Positions 25,343 to 34,041 are shown, counted from the stretch's first letter. The stretch: DNA of 47,484 nucleotides from Acidobacteriota bacterium (GCA_023265365.1 JAHFTY010000006.1:1-47484), one strand, 5' to 3'. The notes: generated from the letters alone by a model not told the origin. Program-made: numbers and translations.

Positions 25343-26289
25343 ACGGTCAGTGCTTCTTCAAGGGCGCGGATTGCGATTTCAAGCTGAGCCTTGTCGGGCT
25401 CTTTCGTCGTAATTTTCTGCAGAAGAAGTCCCGGCATCGTGACGAAACGGAGGATGTTCTTCGGATGTTTCGCGGAATATCGAATGATCTCGTACGAAAT
25501 CCCGGCGACCAGCGGCAGCAGGACGATTCTGGAAAGCAGTTTCGCGCCGATCGAGTCGAAATGGGCGACTGAAAAGACAACGATGCTGACGGTCATGACG
25601 ACCAGAAGGAAGCTGGTGCCGCAGCGCGGATGCAAAGTCGAGTACTTCGAAGCGTTTTCGACGGCCAGTGTTTCGCGGGCTTCGAAGTTGTAAACGGTCT
25701 TGTGCTCGGCGCCATGATACTGGAACACTCGCCGCATATCGTTCATCAGCGAGACCATGGTCAGGAATCCGAGAAACACGATCACCCGGAAGAAACCGTC
25801 GACCAGGTTGAACAGCAGTGAACTCTGAAAACCGGTCTCGGCCTGAATGAAACGAGTCAGAAACAGCGGAAGAACGACAAACATCAGGACGTTGACACCC
25901 AGCGCCAGAACGAGATTGCCGGCGATGAGAGTGTTCGACGTCTTCCTGGCGTCGGCCGCGTTCCCCTGCTTTTCCCCTTCGCCGGCGATGGCTTCTTCGG
26001 CCGAAAAACGAAGGGCCTTGATGCCGAGAACCAGAGCCTGTCCCAGCACGCCGACGCCGCGGAGCACGGGGAGTTTGAATGCTTTCCACTTTTCGCCGAC
26101 GGTGAGGAGGGCGTCTTTGATGACGCGCACCGTGCCATCCTGGCGGCGGACCGCCACGGAGTAGCCTTTCGGGGATCGCATCATCACACCTTCAATGACG
26201 GCCTGGCCGCCAACAAGGATGTCGTCGTTGGAACTGCTCAAGGCCCAGTTCGTGGCTGTCAGGGCGAGACTAAGGAGATAGCGGAGCAT
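25339..26289 (-). CDS. DUF1385 family multi-pass membrane protein
   Basis: A 316-residue protein related to Bacillus YqhQ, often found between rpmE and prfA. DUF1385 signatures are the N-terminal [20 protein letters not shown], the [13 protein letters not shown] segment with conserved His residues, and [13 protein letters not shown]. About four membrane helices occur (around 125-150, 165-185, 220-245 and 250-270). Function is unknown; the conserved HGAEH suggests metal binding or catalysis near the membrane (inference). The ATG directly abuts the rpmE stop codon, and the stop overlaps prfA. Confidence 0.92.
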   Translation of the reverse strand: MLRYLLSLALTATNWALSSSNDDILVGGQAVIEGVMMRSPKGYSVAVRRQDGTVRVIKDALLTVGEKWKAFKLPVLRGVGVLGQALVLGIKALRFSAEEAIAGEGEKQGNAADARKTSNTLIAGNLVLALGVNVLMFVVLPLFLTRFIQAETGFQSSLLFNLVDGFFRVIVFLGFLTMVSLMNDMRRVFQYHGAEHKTVYNFEARETLAVENASKYSTLHPRCGTSFLLVVMTVSIVVFSVAHFDSIGAKLLSRIVLLPLVAGISYEIIRYSAKHPKNILRFVTMPGLLLQKITTKEPDKAQLEIAIRALEEALTV

Positions 26290-26490
26290 TTAGTTTTTGG
26301 AGTACTTTCTGTTGAATCTTTCGACGCGTCCGGCAGTGTCCACAAGTTTCTGCTTGCCGGTGAAGAAGGGATGGCACTTCGAGCAGATTTCGAGATGGAT
26401 CTCGGGCTTGGTCGAGCGGGTCTTGAACGTCTCTCCGCAAGCGCATTTTACGGTTGCTTCGATGTACTTCGGATGGATGTTTGCCTTCAT
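26290..26490 (-). CDS. rpmE: 50S ribosomal protein L31, zinc-binding form
   Basis: A 66-residue ribosomal protein. The start is ATG 26490 (MKANIHPKY) with a consensus AGGAGG four bases upstream. Four cysteines (CACGETF and CSKCHPFF) mark the zinc-binding C+ type. The C-terminus [17 protein letters not shown] is typical. It is first in the operon with DUF1385, prfA and prmC and is divergent from rpsA across about 230 bp. Confidence 0.97.
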   Translation of the reverse strand: MKANIHPKYIEATVKCACGETFKTRSTKPEIHLEICSKCHPFFTGKQKLVDTAGRVERFNRKYSKN

Positions 26491-26555
26491 TGAGCCTCCT
26501 GTCAAACGAGCAATTATAAGGCAAAAGACGTTTCCGCCCAGCGGGTAATTCGACG

Positions 26556-26585
26556 GGGATTCCGGAATTCGGTTTCCGGAATCCC
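26556..26585. repeat. Palindrome in the rpmE-rpsA intergenic region
   Basis: GGGATTCCGGAA (26556-26567) and TTCCGGAATCCC (26574-26585) are perfect 12-bp inverted arms around a 6-base loop. They lie between divergent ribosomal protein genes. Further imperfect pieces of the same motif follow (GAAATCCGGATTGCGGG near 26630). It could be a regulatory hairpin or operator, or a degraded interspersed repeat. Confidence 0.55.
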
Positions 26586-26653
26586 GATTTTGGCGGAATT
26601 ACGCCGCAAATTGAAATCTGCCTTCCGAAATCCGGATTGCGGGCCGGTCGTGG

Positions 26654-26682
26654 TTGCAAACGCCTTTGAAATCCGATACCTT
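26654..26682 (+). promoter_or_regulatory. Candidate rpsA promoter
   Basis: TTGCAA (26654-26659), a 17-bp spacer and TACCTT (26677-26682) would give a start near 26689 and a leader of about 30 nt carrying the AGGAGGA Shine-Dalgarno at 26704. The -10 is a weak match. Confidence 0.35.
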
Positions 26683-26719
26683 AGCAGTTTTGCAAATGTA
26701 CCCAGGAGGAAACTAGAAG

Positions 26720-28432
26720 ATGGTTAATGAACCCGGAAAATTGGCGATTGCCAGCCAATTTGCTCTTTCAAAAGGAGAGGAGGAAAGCTACGAGCAGCTC
26801 TTAGATCAGTACACTGGCCGCCGCTTCGCCGAAGGCGAGGTCATGAAGGGCACTGTTCTGAAGATTACGAGCACCGACGTCGTTGTCGATGTCGGCTACA
26901 AATCTGAAGGCGTAATCCCCGTCCACCAGTTCATCGATGGCGCCGGTAACTGCACCGTCAAGATCGGTGATGTTATCGATGTGTTGCTGGAAGACACCGA
27001 GGACTACGACGGTCACATTGTCCTGTCGAAGGAAAAAGCAGAGAAGGTCAAAGTCTGGGAAGACGTCGAACGGGCCTATAACGAAAATACGATCATCAAA
27101 GGCCGCGTTGTTGAACGCATCAAGGGTGGTCTCTCCGTGGACATCGGGATCCGCGCCTTTTTGCCCGGATCTCAGATCGATGTCCGTCCGGTCAAGAATC
27201 TCGACGCCCTGAAAGGCAAAGAGATCGAATGCCGGGTGATCAAGCTGAACCGAAAGCGCGGCAATATCGTTTTGTCCCGCAAGATCGTTCTGGAATCCGA
27301 GCAGCAGCGCAAAAAGGCGTTTACTCTCGAAGTTCTGAAAGAAGACGCCGAAGTTCGGGGAACCGTGAAGAACATTACGGATTACGGCGTGTTCATCGAC
27401 CTCGGCGGGATCGATGGACTGCTTCATGTCACGGATCTGTCCTGGGGCCGTGTGAACCACCCATCCGAAATGTTCAACGTCGGCGATGAGATCACCGTGA
27501 AGGTGCTCAAATACGACAAAGACAAGGAACGCGTCTCGCTCGGTTATAAGCAACTCACACCGGATCCATGGTCTCTGGTCCGTGCGCAGTACCCGATTGG
27601 CGCCCGCGTCGCCGGCAAGGTGGTGAACCTGACCGATTACGGCGCTTTTGTCGAGTTGGAGGCTGGAGTCGAAGGCCTGATTCACGTTTCCGAAATGTCG
27701 TGGAGCAAGCGCGTCAAACACCCCTCCAAGCTGCTCAACGTCGGACAGGAAGTGGAAGCGGTCGTCCTCGATGTCGACATGGAGAATCGCCGGATTTCGC
27801 TCGGGCTCAAGCAGACCGAACCGGATCCATGGACGACGCTGACGGAACGATACACGATCGGTTCGGTCATTGGCGGAAGGGTCCGCAACCTGACGGATTT
27901 CGGCGCATTTATCGAGGTCGAAGACGGAATTGACGGTCTGGTCCACGTGTCGGATATTTCACCGCGCCGCATCAAGCATCCTTCCGAAGTCTTGAAGAAA
28001 GGCGAGAAGGTCGAAGCCGTGATCCTCAATATCGACACCGAGAATCACCGGTTGTCACTCGGCATCAAGCAACTCCAGCCCGACATCTGGGAGCAGTTCT
28101 TCACGAACCACCACGTTGGCGATTCGGTGAAGGGCAGGGTCGTCCGTCACGCCCCGTTCGGAGTCTTCGTCGAACTGGACGAAGGCATCGAAGGGCTCTG
28201 CCATGTTTCGGAGATCGACGACGACAAGCGCAACAACGCCGAAGCTTATTTCGTGGTCGGTGCCGAGGCGGAGCTAAAGATCATCAAGCTCAGTCCAACG
28301 GAACGGAAAATCGGTTTGAGCCAGAAAGCCATGGCCGAAGACGCCGAGCGGCGGGAATACGATTCCTATCGCGAGAACGCCGATGGCAGCGCCACGCTGG
28401 CCGACATTTTTCACGCCAAAGACAACAGTTAG
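26720..28432 (+). CDS. rpsA: 30S ribosomal protein S1
   Basis: A 570-residue RNA-binding protein that helps the 30S subunit capture mRNAs. Six S1 domains are visible at about 40-105, 124-190, 210-278, 295-365, 382-450 and 468-537. Domains 3-5 have the typical G-x-V-x-N-[IL]-T-D-[YF]-G-x-F signature. This is the full six-domain form of Gram-negative bacteria. The ATG has a consensus AGGAGGA nine bases upstream. S1 matters here because several nearby genes appear to lack Shine-Dalgarno sites. The next gene is sppA, after a short hairpin-rich gap. Confidence 0.97.
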   Translation: MVNEPGKLAIASQFALSKGEEESYEQLLDQYTGRRFAEGEVMKGTVLKITSTDVVVDVGYKSEGVIPVHQFIDGAGNCTVKIGDVIDVLLEDTEDYDGHIVLSKEKAEKVKVWEDVERAYNENTIIKGRVVERIKGGLSVDIGIRAFLPGSQIDVRPVKNLDALKGKEIECRVIKLNRKRGNIVLSRKIVLESEQQRKKAFTLEVLKEDAEVRGTVKNITDYGVFIDLGGIDGLLHVTDLSWGRVNHPSEMFNVGDEITVKVLKYDKDKERVSLGYKQLTPDPWSLVRAQYPIGARVAGKVVNLTDYGAFVELEAGVEGLIHVSEMSWSKRVKHPSKLLNVGQEVEAVVLDVDMENRRISLGLKQTEPDPWTTLTERYTIGSVIGGRVRNLTDFGAFIEVEDGIDGLVHVSDISPRRIKHPSEVLKKGEKVEAVILNIDTENHRLSLGIKQLQPDIWEQFFTNHHVGDSVKGRVVRHAPFGVFVELDEGIEGLCHVSEIDDDKRNNAEAYFVVGAEAELKIIKLSPTERKIGLSQKAMAEDAERREYDSYRENADGSATLADIFHAKDNS

Positions 28433-28441
28433 GAGATTGCG

Positions 28442-28511
28442 AATTGCGGATTTCGAATTGCGAACTTAGAGCAGCCAGCGTCCTGCTTCACGCAACGCGA
28501 AATCCGTAATT
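28442..28511. repeat. Inverted repeat between rpsA and sppA
   Basis: AATTGCGGATTTCG (28442-28455) pairs with CGAAATCCGTAATT (28498-28511), with one G-T pair, around a 42-base loop. Similar AATTGCG/CGAAATC strings occur at about 36650-36680 and 44165-44190. This suggests a degenerate spacer repeat rather than a dedicated terminator, and no T-run follows. Confidence 0.5.
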
Positions 28512-28526
28512 CGGATTTGCCGCCTG

Positions 28527-29426
28527 ATGCCCACAAGCAACCGCACACTCATCTGGCTCCTCCTCGGCGGAGGAGCCTTTGTGCTTTTAGCGATCACTTT
28601 TCTGGCCGTACTGATCACGGTTGGGAGTGGGGACGCCGCGGAATTCGGGTTCAGCGATCGAGTTCAGATCGTCGATCTTGAAGGCGAAATCGTTGACTCG
28701 CGTGACGTCATTGCCCAACTCAAACGCTACGAAGACTCCAATACCGTTCGCGCCATTCTCCTGAACATCGATTCTCCAGGCGGCGGGGTGGCGGTTTCGC
28801 AGGAACTCTACACGGAAATCAAGAGGCTTCGCGAAAAGAAGGACAAGACGATCGTCGCCTACATGTCCTCAACAGGCGCTTCCGGTGCGTATTACGTCGC
28901 GTGCGCCGCCAACAAGATCGTCGCCAATCCCGGGACGGTGGTGGGCAGCATCGGCGTCATTGCCGAATGGATTAACTACGGCGATCTGATGGAATGGGCC
29001 AAGCTCAAGGAAGTGGTTTTCAAAACAGGCGAGTTCAAGGACACGGGGTCGGCGACCCGGCCCCTGACCGACAGAGAAAAGACATATTTCCAATCGCTTA
29101 TCGACGATATGTACATACAATTCGTAGAAGCGGTGGCCAAAGGCCGGGGCCTGGAAATCCAGGACGTTCGCTCGATGGCTGACGGCAGAGTCTTCACGGG
29201 AAGAGATGCCAGGGAAAAGAAGCTGGTCGATGAAATCGGGAACTTCCAGGATGCGGTCGATCTGACTGCGAAACTGGCGGGGATATCGGGAAAACCCCAT
29301 TTGATTCAGACCGGAAGGCAAAGGGTTACACTGTTGGATGTGCTGACGAGCGATCTGTCGCGGATCATGCCGTTTCAAGGCAAGGCTCTAAAATCGCAGA
29401 TTCGCTTTCAATATCTTTGGAAGTAG
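28527..29426 (+). CDS. sppA: Signal peptide peptidase SppA
   Basis: A 299-residue membrane-anchored serine protease (family S49, short 36-kDa type) that degrades cleaved signal peptides. One N-terminal membrane segment (IWLLLGGGAFVLLAITFLAV) is followed by the S49 fold with AILLNIDSPGGGVAVSQ. The nucleophile Ser is in SSTGASGAYYVAC, and the general-base Lys is probably in KTGEFKDTGS. The short form works as an oligomer and lacks the duplicated N-terminal half of E. coli SppA. No strong Shine-Dalgarno is visible before the ATG. It lies between rpsA and the HU/IHF gene. Confidence 0.94.
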   Translation: MPTSNRTLIWLLLGGGAFVLLAITFLAVLITVGSGDAAEFGFSDRVQIVDLEGEIVDSRDVIAQLKRYEDSNTVRAILLNIDSPGGGVAVSQELYTEIKRLREKKDKTIVAYMSSTGASGAYYVACAANKIVANPGTVVGSIGVIAEWINYGDLMEWAKLKEVVFKTGEFKDTGSATRPLTDREKTYFQSLIDDMYIQFVEAVAKGRGLEIQDVRSMADGRVFTGRDAREKKLVDEIGNFQDAVDLTAKLAGISGKPHLIQTGRQRVTLLDVLTSDLSRIMPFQGKALKSQIRFQYLWK

Positions 29427-29500
29427 CGTGTCGCGGCGCTCGATGAGCGTCTTCAACGAATGCCGGCGGTTACGGACCGCCCTACAGGGGTAAGGAGAAG

Positions 29501-29842
29501 ATGACAAAAGCAGACCTGGTCGAAGAAGTAGCCAAAGTGACAGAACTGACCCGAAAGGACTCCGAGGTCATTGTCGATACGTTGTTTGAAAGCGTAATCA
29601 AAGCTCTCCGAACCGGCGACAAACTCGAAGTCCGCGGATTCGGCAGTTTCCGCGTTCGACAGCGCAACGCTCGTGTGGGCCGCAACCCCAAGACCGGCGA
29701 CAAGGTTGAAGTGCCGGCAAAACGCGTCCCTTATTTCAAGCCGAGCAAAGAACTCAAGGACCTCATCAACGATGGAACCGAAGCGGCTGCGGCGCCAGCG
29801 GCACCCGTTGCAGGATCGGACGCCGGCACTCCGCCCGCGTAA
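29501..29842 (+). CDS. HU/IHF-family DNA-binding protein
   Basis: A 113-residue nucleoid protein that bends DNA. The HU/IHF fold is complete: MTKADLVEEVAKVTELT, then VRGFGSFRVRQRNARVGRNP with the DNA-contacting arm, then VPAKRVPYFKPSKELKDLI. GRNPKTG-type arms and the length fit the IHF-like group. A C-terminal Ala/Pro tail (about 96-113) is extra to the family. TAAGGAG precedes the ATG. Just upstream, GGCGGT and ACCGCC (29465-29481) form a small hairpin. The stop is 1 bp from the HIT gene start, so the two are co-transcribed. Confidence 0.95.
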   Translation: MTKADLVEEVAKVTELTRKDSEVIVDTLFESVIKALRTGDKLEVRGFGSFRVRQRNARVGRNPKTGDKVEVPAKRVPYFKPSKELKDLINDGTEAAAAPAAPVAGSDAGTPPA

Positions 29843-29843
29843 C

Positions 29844-30332
29844 ATGGATTTCATCTGGAGTCCCTGGCGCTACACGTACATGGCGTCAGCCGGGAAGGCC
29901 GGTGATCCGGCCTCCTGCGTTTTCTGCATTGGCGAGGATTCGACCGGGGACGAAGGGCGGCTGGTTCTTCATCGCGGCCTTCACAATTTCGTCATTCTGA
30001 ACCTGTTTCCCTATACATCCGGCCATTTGATGGTGATGCCTTATGCGCACCTCCGCTCCGTTGTCCACGCCTCCGCCGACCAGACCGCCGAAATGATGGA
30101 ACTCACCAAACGCGCCATCGCGGTGTTGACGGCCGTCTACAATCCCGAAGGCTTCAACGTGGGCATGAACCTCGGACACGTTGCCGGGGCCGGCGTCCGG
30201 GATCATTTTCATCTGCACGTTGTTCCGAGATGGGCCGGCGACAGCAACTTCATGACGATCACCGGAGAGACGAGGGTTCTGCCCGAGGAGTTGTCCACGA
30301 CGTACCGGAAACTGAAAAGCAGTTTTTTATAA
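29844..30332 (+). CDS. HIT-family nucleotide hydrolase or phosphorylase
   Basis: A 162-residue histidine-triad protein. The signature HFHLHVVPRW carries the nucleophilic His; LNLFPYTSGHLMVMP and the Cys-containing N-terminus (SCVFCIGED) fit the Ap4A phosphorylase/FHIT-like branch. I chose ATG 29844 (MDFIWSPWRYTYM) because FIWSPWR is the usual start of this branch. Likely role: turnover of dinucleoside polyphosphates or adenylated intermediates. The 3' end overlaps the convergent acetyltransferase gene by 6 bp. Confidence 0.93.
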   Translation: MDFIWSPWRYTYMASAGKAGDPASCVFCIGEDSTGDEGRLVLHRGLHNFVILNLFPYTSGHLMVMPYAHLRSVVHASADQTAEMMELTKRAIAVLTAVYNPEGFNVGMNLGHVAGAGVRDHFHLHVVPRWAGDSNFMTITGETRVLPEELSTTYRKLKSSFL

Positions 30333-30782
30333 GATCTTTTTCGCCATCAGGTAGGCGTCGTTTCCATTGGAGTAGTAGTGGGGTAACAGATGCACCACTT
30401 CGAATCCGCTCTTGACATAGAAACCGACGGCATCCCGGTTGTTCACGTCGACCTGCAGTTCGCAGCGTCTGACCTCGTTGTTGCGGAGCATCTCTTCTGA
30501 AGCGTTCAACAACTGTGATCCGATTCCCCGGCGCCGATTCTCAGCGAGCACGTCCAGCGTTACAACAGTCGCGGTTCGCTTGCGGCGATGGATTTCCAGC
30601 AGGATGAATCCGGCAATCCTGCCGTCAATTTCCGCCACGAGCGTTGCGGCTCCGTCGCGGTTCATGTAGTAGGCGAGTTCCCGGGAGTCGTAAGCGATAC
30701 CTGGCTCGAAACTCGCCTTGTCGATGCTCAAAAGCGTTGGAAAATCGGTGCCGGCAGCGTGCCGGATAAGACTTTTCGACAT
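30327..30782 (-). CDS. GNAT N-acetyltransferase, RimI-like
   Basis: A 151-residue GNAT protein. The acetyl-CoA-binding motif ENRRRGIGSQLL, VTLDVLAENRRRG and the C-terminal ELQVDVNNRDAVGFYVKSGF match the RimI group that acetylates protein N-termini such as that of ribosomal S18. The target is not proven; there is no tsaB neighbour, which often accompanies rimI. It overlaps the HIT gene tail to tail and starts 37 bp from the divergent small membrane protein. Confidence 0.88.
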   Translation of the reverse strand: MSKSLIRHAAGTDFPTLLSIDKASFEPGIAYDSRELAYYMNRDGAATLVAEIDGRIAGFILLEIHRRKRTATVVTLDVLAENRRRGIGSQLLNASEEMLRNNEVRRCELQVDVNNRDAVGFYVKSGFEVVHLLPHYYSNGNDAYLMAKKIL

Positions 30783-30810
30783 TGAAGAAACCGAAGTTCG
30801 CCTTTATGAT
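30782..30810 (+). promoter_or_regulatory. Promoter for a leaderless transcript of the 30820 gene
   Basis: TTGAAG (30782-30787), a 17-bp spacer and TATGAT (30805-30810) form a near-consensus promoter ending 9 bp before the ATG at 30820. There is no Shine-Dalgarno. The -35 begins on the last base of the divergent acetyltransferase start codon. Confidence 0.6.
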
Positions 30811-30819
30811 ACAGCAATT

Positions 30820-31065
30820 ATGCCCCGCTGCCTTCACATCTACGCGTCGGGCTTCCAGTGTATCGATGACTCCGTCGAGGCGACAGAGTTTTGCGACGTT
30901 CATCAGAAAGTGGTCGAGTTTGAACGCCTCGAAGACTCGCCGGTCCGCAAACTGTTCTTCCGGCTGATCGCGCTTGTTCTGCTGCTGCTCTTTCTGATCC
31001 CCGTTTTCTACACCCTCCGGAACCTCTACATTGGCCCCCCGGCGAAAGCGCAGGAGGCCTGGTGA
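30820..31065 (+). CDS. Small Cys/His membrane protein, unknown
   Basis: An 81-residue protein not recognised from any family. The cytoplasmic N-terminus carries C4, C15, C25 and H28 (MPRCLHIYASGFQC and FCDVHQKVVEF), a possible zinc site. A strongly hydrophobic helix follows at about 46-66 (FFRLIALVLLLLFLIPVFYT), then a short tail. A longer in-frame start at 30718 would overlap the acetyltransferase gene and lies upstream of the promoter, so ATG 30820 is preferred. Its stop overlaps the GTG of the DUF4159 gene (GTGA), and AGGAGG for that gene lies inside this one, so the two proteins probably act together. Confidence 0.75.
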   Translation: MPRCLHIYASGFQCIDDSVEATEFCDVHQKVVEFERLEDSPVRKLFFRLIALVLLLLFLIPVFYTLRNLYIGPPAKAQEAW

Positions 31066-31847
31066 GGCGTTTCTGGACCGCCGGCCTGCTGCTCGTGCTC
31101 GTGATGCTTGGCACCGTTTTCGCACAGCAGGAATTGAATTTTCTGGGTCGGTACGATGACGTCCGATTTATCCGTCAGGACAAAAGCGATACGAATCAGA
31201 TCGTTTTCGCGCGACTGATCTACAACGGCAGGATCCTCGGGTACTACAAAAACTGGTACACGGATTATCCCAAAGGCGACGAGCAGTTGATCATGGGGAT
31301 CAAGCGGCTGACCAATCTGAACATCGCCGATCACGAACGTGCGATTCCCCTCAACGATCCGGACCTTTTCAAGTATCCCTTCATTTATTCGAGCGAAGTC
31401 GGGCAGTTGAAGTTCAACGACCAGGACGCAGCCATCATGAGAGAGTACCTGTCGCGAGGCGGCTTCTGGATGGTGGATGACTTCTGGGGAAGCTTCGAGA
31501 TGGAGAACTTCACTCAAACGATGAAGAAGGTGCTTCCCGGCTCGGAGATCAAAGACATTCCAATGGATCACCCGGTCTTCCACCTGTTTTACGATATCGA
31601 TAAGGTCATCCAGGTTCCGAGCCTGGCGTACACGATCAACGGTGGAATCACTTATGAGCAGGATGGCTTCGTCGGGGAATGCAAGGGGATCTGGGACGAC
31701 CATGGAAGGCTCGTTGTGGTGATTAATCACAACACCGATCTTGGTGACGCCTACGAGTGGGCCGATGAGCCGAAGTACCCGAATTACTTCTCGAGTTACG
31801 CTTACCGGGTCGCCATCAACACTATTCTTTACTCACTGACGCATTGA
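31062..31847 (+). CDS. DUF4159 exported protein
   Basis: A 261-residue protein with a GTG start and AGGAGG at 31052. The N-terminus (FWTAGLLLVLVMLGTVFAQQ) is a signal peptide. The body matches DUF4159: YPKGDEQLIMGIKRLTNLN, the EYLSRGGFWMVDDFWGS segment, and a C-terminal GRLVVVINHNTDLGDAYEWA. DUF4159 resembles glutamine-amidotransferase-like folds and is found in acidobacteria and other phyla; its function is unknown. The gene overlaps its neighbours at both ends (GTGA and TTGA). Confidence 0.9.
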   Translation: MRRFWTAGLLLVLVMLGTVFAQQELNFLGRYDDVRFIRQDKSDTNQIVFARLIYNGRILGYYKNWYTDYPKGDEQLIMGIKRLTNLNIADHERAIPLNDPDLFKYPFIYSSEVGQLKFNDQDAAIMREYLSRGGFWMVDDFWGSFEMENFTQTMKKVLPGSEIKDIPMDHPVFHLFYDIDKVIQVPSLAYTINGGITYEQDGFVGECKGIWDDHGRLVVVINHNTDLGDAYEWADEPKYPNYFSSYAYRVAINTILYSLTH

Positions 31848-32416
31848 TCGCCGCCATCGTTCTCGCTGCAGGAAAATCGGAAAGGATGGGCCGACCCAAA
31901 GCCCTGCTCCTTTTTGGCGGTCGGACGTTTCTCGAGAACATCCTCGATAACATTTCTGCCGCATCCGTCGAGTACACCGTTGTTGTGCTGGGGCATCATC
32001 GTGACGAAATCGTCGCCGCCGTACAGGTCGAAAACCCGGTATTTAACCCGGACTACGAACTGGGGATGACGACGTCGATGAAGGCCGGAATCCGGGCTCT
32101 GCCCGGACAGGCGAAAGGCGCGTTTGTTTTTCTGGTCGATCATCCACTCACGCGAACCACGACAATCGAGGCACTGGCTCGGCATTTTCGGCCCGGACAT
32201 ATTGTCCTTCCGACCTTCGATGGCAGGCGGGGACATCCGGTTCTCTTCTCGCGGGAGGTGCTGGAAGAGATTTTGTCCTTGCCCGCATCTCTGGGCGCAA
32301 ACACGATCGTGTGGAAGGATCCATCGCGGATTATCGAGGTTCCCGTGGAAGATGCCGGAATCCGAATCGACATCGATACGCCGGAACAGTTCAAGCAACT
32401 TCGTCGAAAGGAATGA
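31844..32416 (+). CDS. MobA-like nucleotidyltransferase
   Basis: A 190-residue NTP-transferase, nearest to the MocA/MobA group that attaches CMP or GMP to molybdopterin. The start is TTG at 31844, sharing TTGA with the preceding stop. The NTP-binding loop AAIVLAAGKSERMGRPK is at the N-terminus, and the metal-binding Asp is in AFVFLVDHPLT. The C-terminal RIDIDTPEQFKQL is typical. No other molybdenum-cofactor gene is nearby, so the substrate could also be a different cofactor or sugar phosphate. It sits between DUF4159 and gamma-glutamyltransferase in one coupled chain. Confidence 0.85.
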   Translation: MIAAIVLAAGKSERMGRPKALLLFGGRTFLENILDNISAASVEYTVVVLGHHRDEIVAAVQVENPVFNPDYELGMTTSMKAGIRALPGQAKGAFVFLVDHPLTRTTTIEALARHFRPGHIVLPTFDGRRGHPVLFSREVLEEILSLPASLGANTIVWKDPSRIIEVPVEDAGIRIDIDTPEQFKQLRRKE

Positions 32417-32418
32417 GG

Positions 32419-34041
32419 ATGACCCCGTTTACCAGTTTCAGGCATGGCGATCGCCCGGCCGCGTCCGCGCAGGGAGGACGATCGCCCGTGCTCGCCATGA
32501 ACGGCATGGTCGCAACCAGCCAACCGCTCGCGTCTGCGGCCGCGCTTCGAGTACTTCAGGACGGAGGAACCGCCGCCGATGCGGCAATTACCGCGGCGGC
32601 GGTGTTGAATGTCGTCGAACCCATGATGACCGGCATCGGCGGTGATGTCTTCGCCATTGTCATGGCGAAAGGAGAGGCGGGCCCAGTCGCTCTGAACGCC
32701 AGCGGATGGTGCGGCTCGAAAGGATCCATCGATTTCTTTCAGACGAGGGGTCTTGATCAGATTCCAACTTCAGGAATGCACTCGGTCTCGATTCCCGGCG
32801 CCATCGCCGGTTGGTTCAAGCTCCACTCCAGATACGGTACGCTGCCGATTTCCCGTCTGCTCGAGCCCGCGATTGCCTATGCCGAGGAAGGATTCGCCGT
32901 CTCCGAAATCATCGCTGCGCAATGGAAACGCTCCGAGGCTTTGCTGCAACGGACCCGGGATGCGGCATCAACTTTTCTTAAAGACGGCAAGGCTCCATAT
33001 CATGGCGAGATCTTCAGAAATCCCCGTCTGGCACGATCATTAAGACTGATCGCTGAGGAGGGTCGCGACGCATTTTACAGAGGCGAACTGGCCCGGAAAC
33101 TGGTTCGGTTTTCCGAAGCGAACGACGGTTTGCTCACGGCGGCCGATTTTGAGGAGTTCGACGCCCAATGGACGGAACCCTCGCACACGAACTATCGAGG
33201 ATACGAACTATACGAAATTGGGGAGAACACCCAGGGCACCACCGCACTGGAAATGCTGAACATCCTTGAAGGATTCGACCTTAGGTCCTTCGGACACAAT
33301 ACCGCCGATCACGTCCATTTCATGGTTGAGGCGAAGAAACTCGCGTTCGCGGACCGGGATGCCTACATCTGCGATCCCCGGAAATCGAAAACGCCTCTGA
33401 GCCGGCTGATTGCGAAGGACTATGCCACCTCGCGCCGGAAAGGGATTCAGGCGCGCCATGCGATGCCCGCGGCCTTACCTGGAGTTCCGGAAGAAGGAGA
33501 CACGGTGTATCTCACCGTGGTCGACAAGGATCGAAACGTTGTTTCCTTCATTAACAGCATTTTTGGACACTTCGGCTCCGGGATGGTCGCCGGCGATACG
33601 GGAATCGTCCTGCAGAATCGCGGCTCCCTGTTTGAATTAAACCCGAACCATCCCAATCGGATCGAACCCCGGAAGCGGCCGTTCCATACATTGATTCCCG
33701 CTCTGGTACTCAGGGATGGAAAACCGTTCTTTTCATTCGGGGTGATGGGCGGAGATATGCAGCCGCAAGGCCACGCGCAGGTCCTGATCAACGTCGTCGA
33801 CTTTGGAATGGACGCTCAACAGGCCGGTGAAGCTGCGCGGTTTCGTCACTCGGTGCAGGGGTTGGCGTTGGAATCGGGGTTTGGCAGTGCGGTTCGATAT
33901 GAGCTTTCCGAGAGAGGGCATGCGGTGATCAGCTCGGTGGATGCGTTCGGAGGTTATCAGGGAATCATGATCGATCCGTCTACCGGGGTCCTGATGGGCG
34001 GCTCGGACGTCCGGAAAGACGGCCTCGCGATCGGTTGGTAA
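32419..34041 (+). CDS. Gamma-glutamyltransferase, apparently without signal peptide
   Basis: A 540-residue Ntn-hydrolase that cleaves gamma-glutamyl bonds in glutathione or similar compounds after self-processing into two subunits. The expected catalytic Thr is in EEGDTVYLTVVD. Other family marks are VVEPMMTGIGGDVFAIV, SIPGAIAGWFKLHSRYGTLP, GHFGSGMVAGDTGIVLQNRG and the C-terminal GGYQGIMIDPSTGVLMGGSD. No signal peptide is seen, so it resembles the cytoplasmic YwrD-like branch. ATG 32419 has AGGA six bases upstream; the ATG at 32413 overlaps the previous stop and lacks proper spacing. It ends the four-gene chain starting at 30820. Confidence 0.92.
   Translation: MTPFTSFRHGDRPAASAQGGRSPVLAMNGMVATSQPLASAAALRVLQDGGTAADAAITAAAVLNVVEPMMTGIGGDVFAIVMAKGEAGPVALNASGWCGSKGSIDFFQTRGLDQIPTSGMHSVSIPGAIAGWFKLHSRYGTLPISRLLEPAIAYAEEGFAVSEIIAAQWKRSEALLQRTRDAASTFLKDGKAPYHGEIFRNPRLARSLRLIAEEGRDAFYRGELARKLVRFSEANDGLLTAADFEEFDAQWTEPSHTNYRGYELYEIGENTQGTTALEMLNILEGFDLRSFGHNTADHVHFMVEAKKLAFADRDAYICDPRKSKTPLSRLIAKDYATSRRKGIQARHAMPAALPGVPEEGDTVYLTVVDKDRNVVSFINSIFGHFGSGMVAGDTGIVLQNRGSLFELNPNHPNRIEPRKRPFHTLIPALVLRDGKPFFSFGVMGGDMQPQGHAQVLINVVDFGMDAQQAGEAARFRHSVQGLALESGFGSAVRYELSERGHAVISSVDAFGGYQGIMIDPSTGVLMGGSDVRKDGLAIGW

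Noticed and set aside
26801-27946. 381-codon minus-strand ORF opposite rpsA
   Set aside because: rpsA is certain; the opposite frame only reflects its repeated S1 domains.
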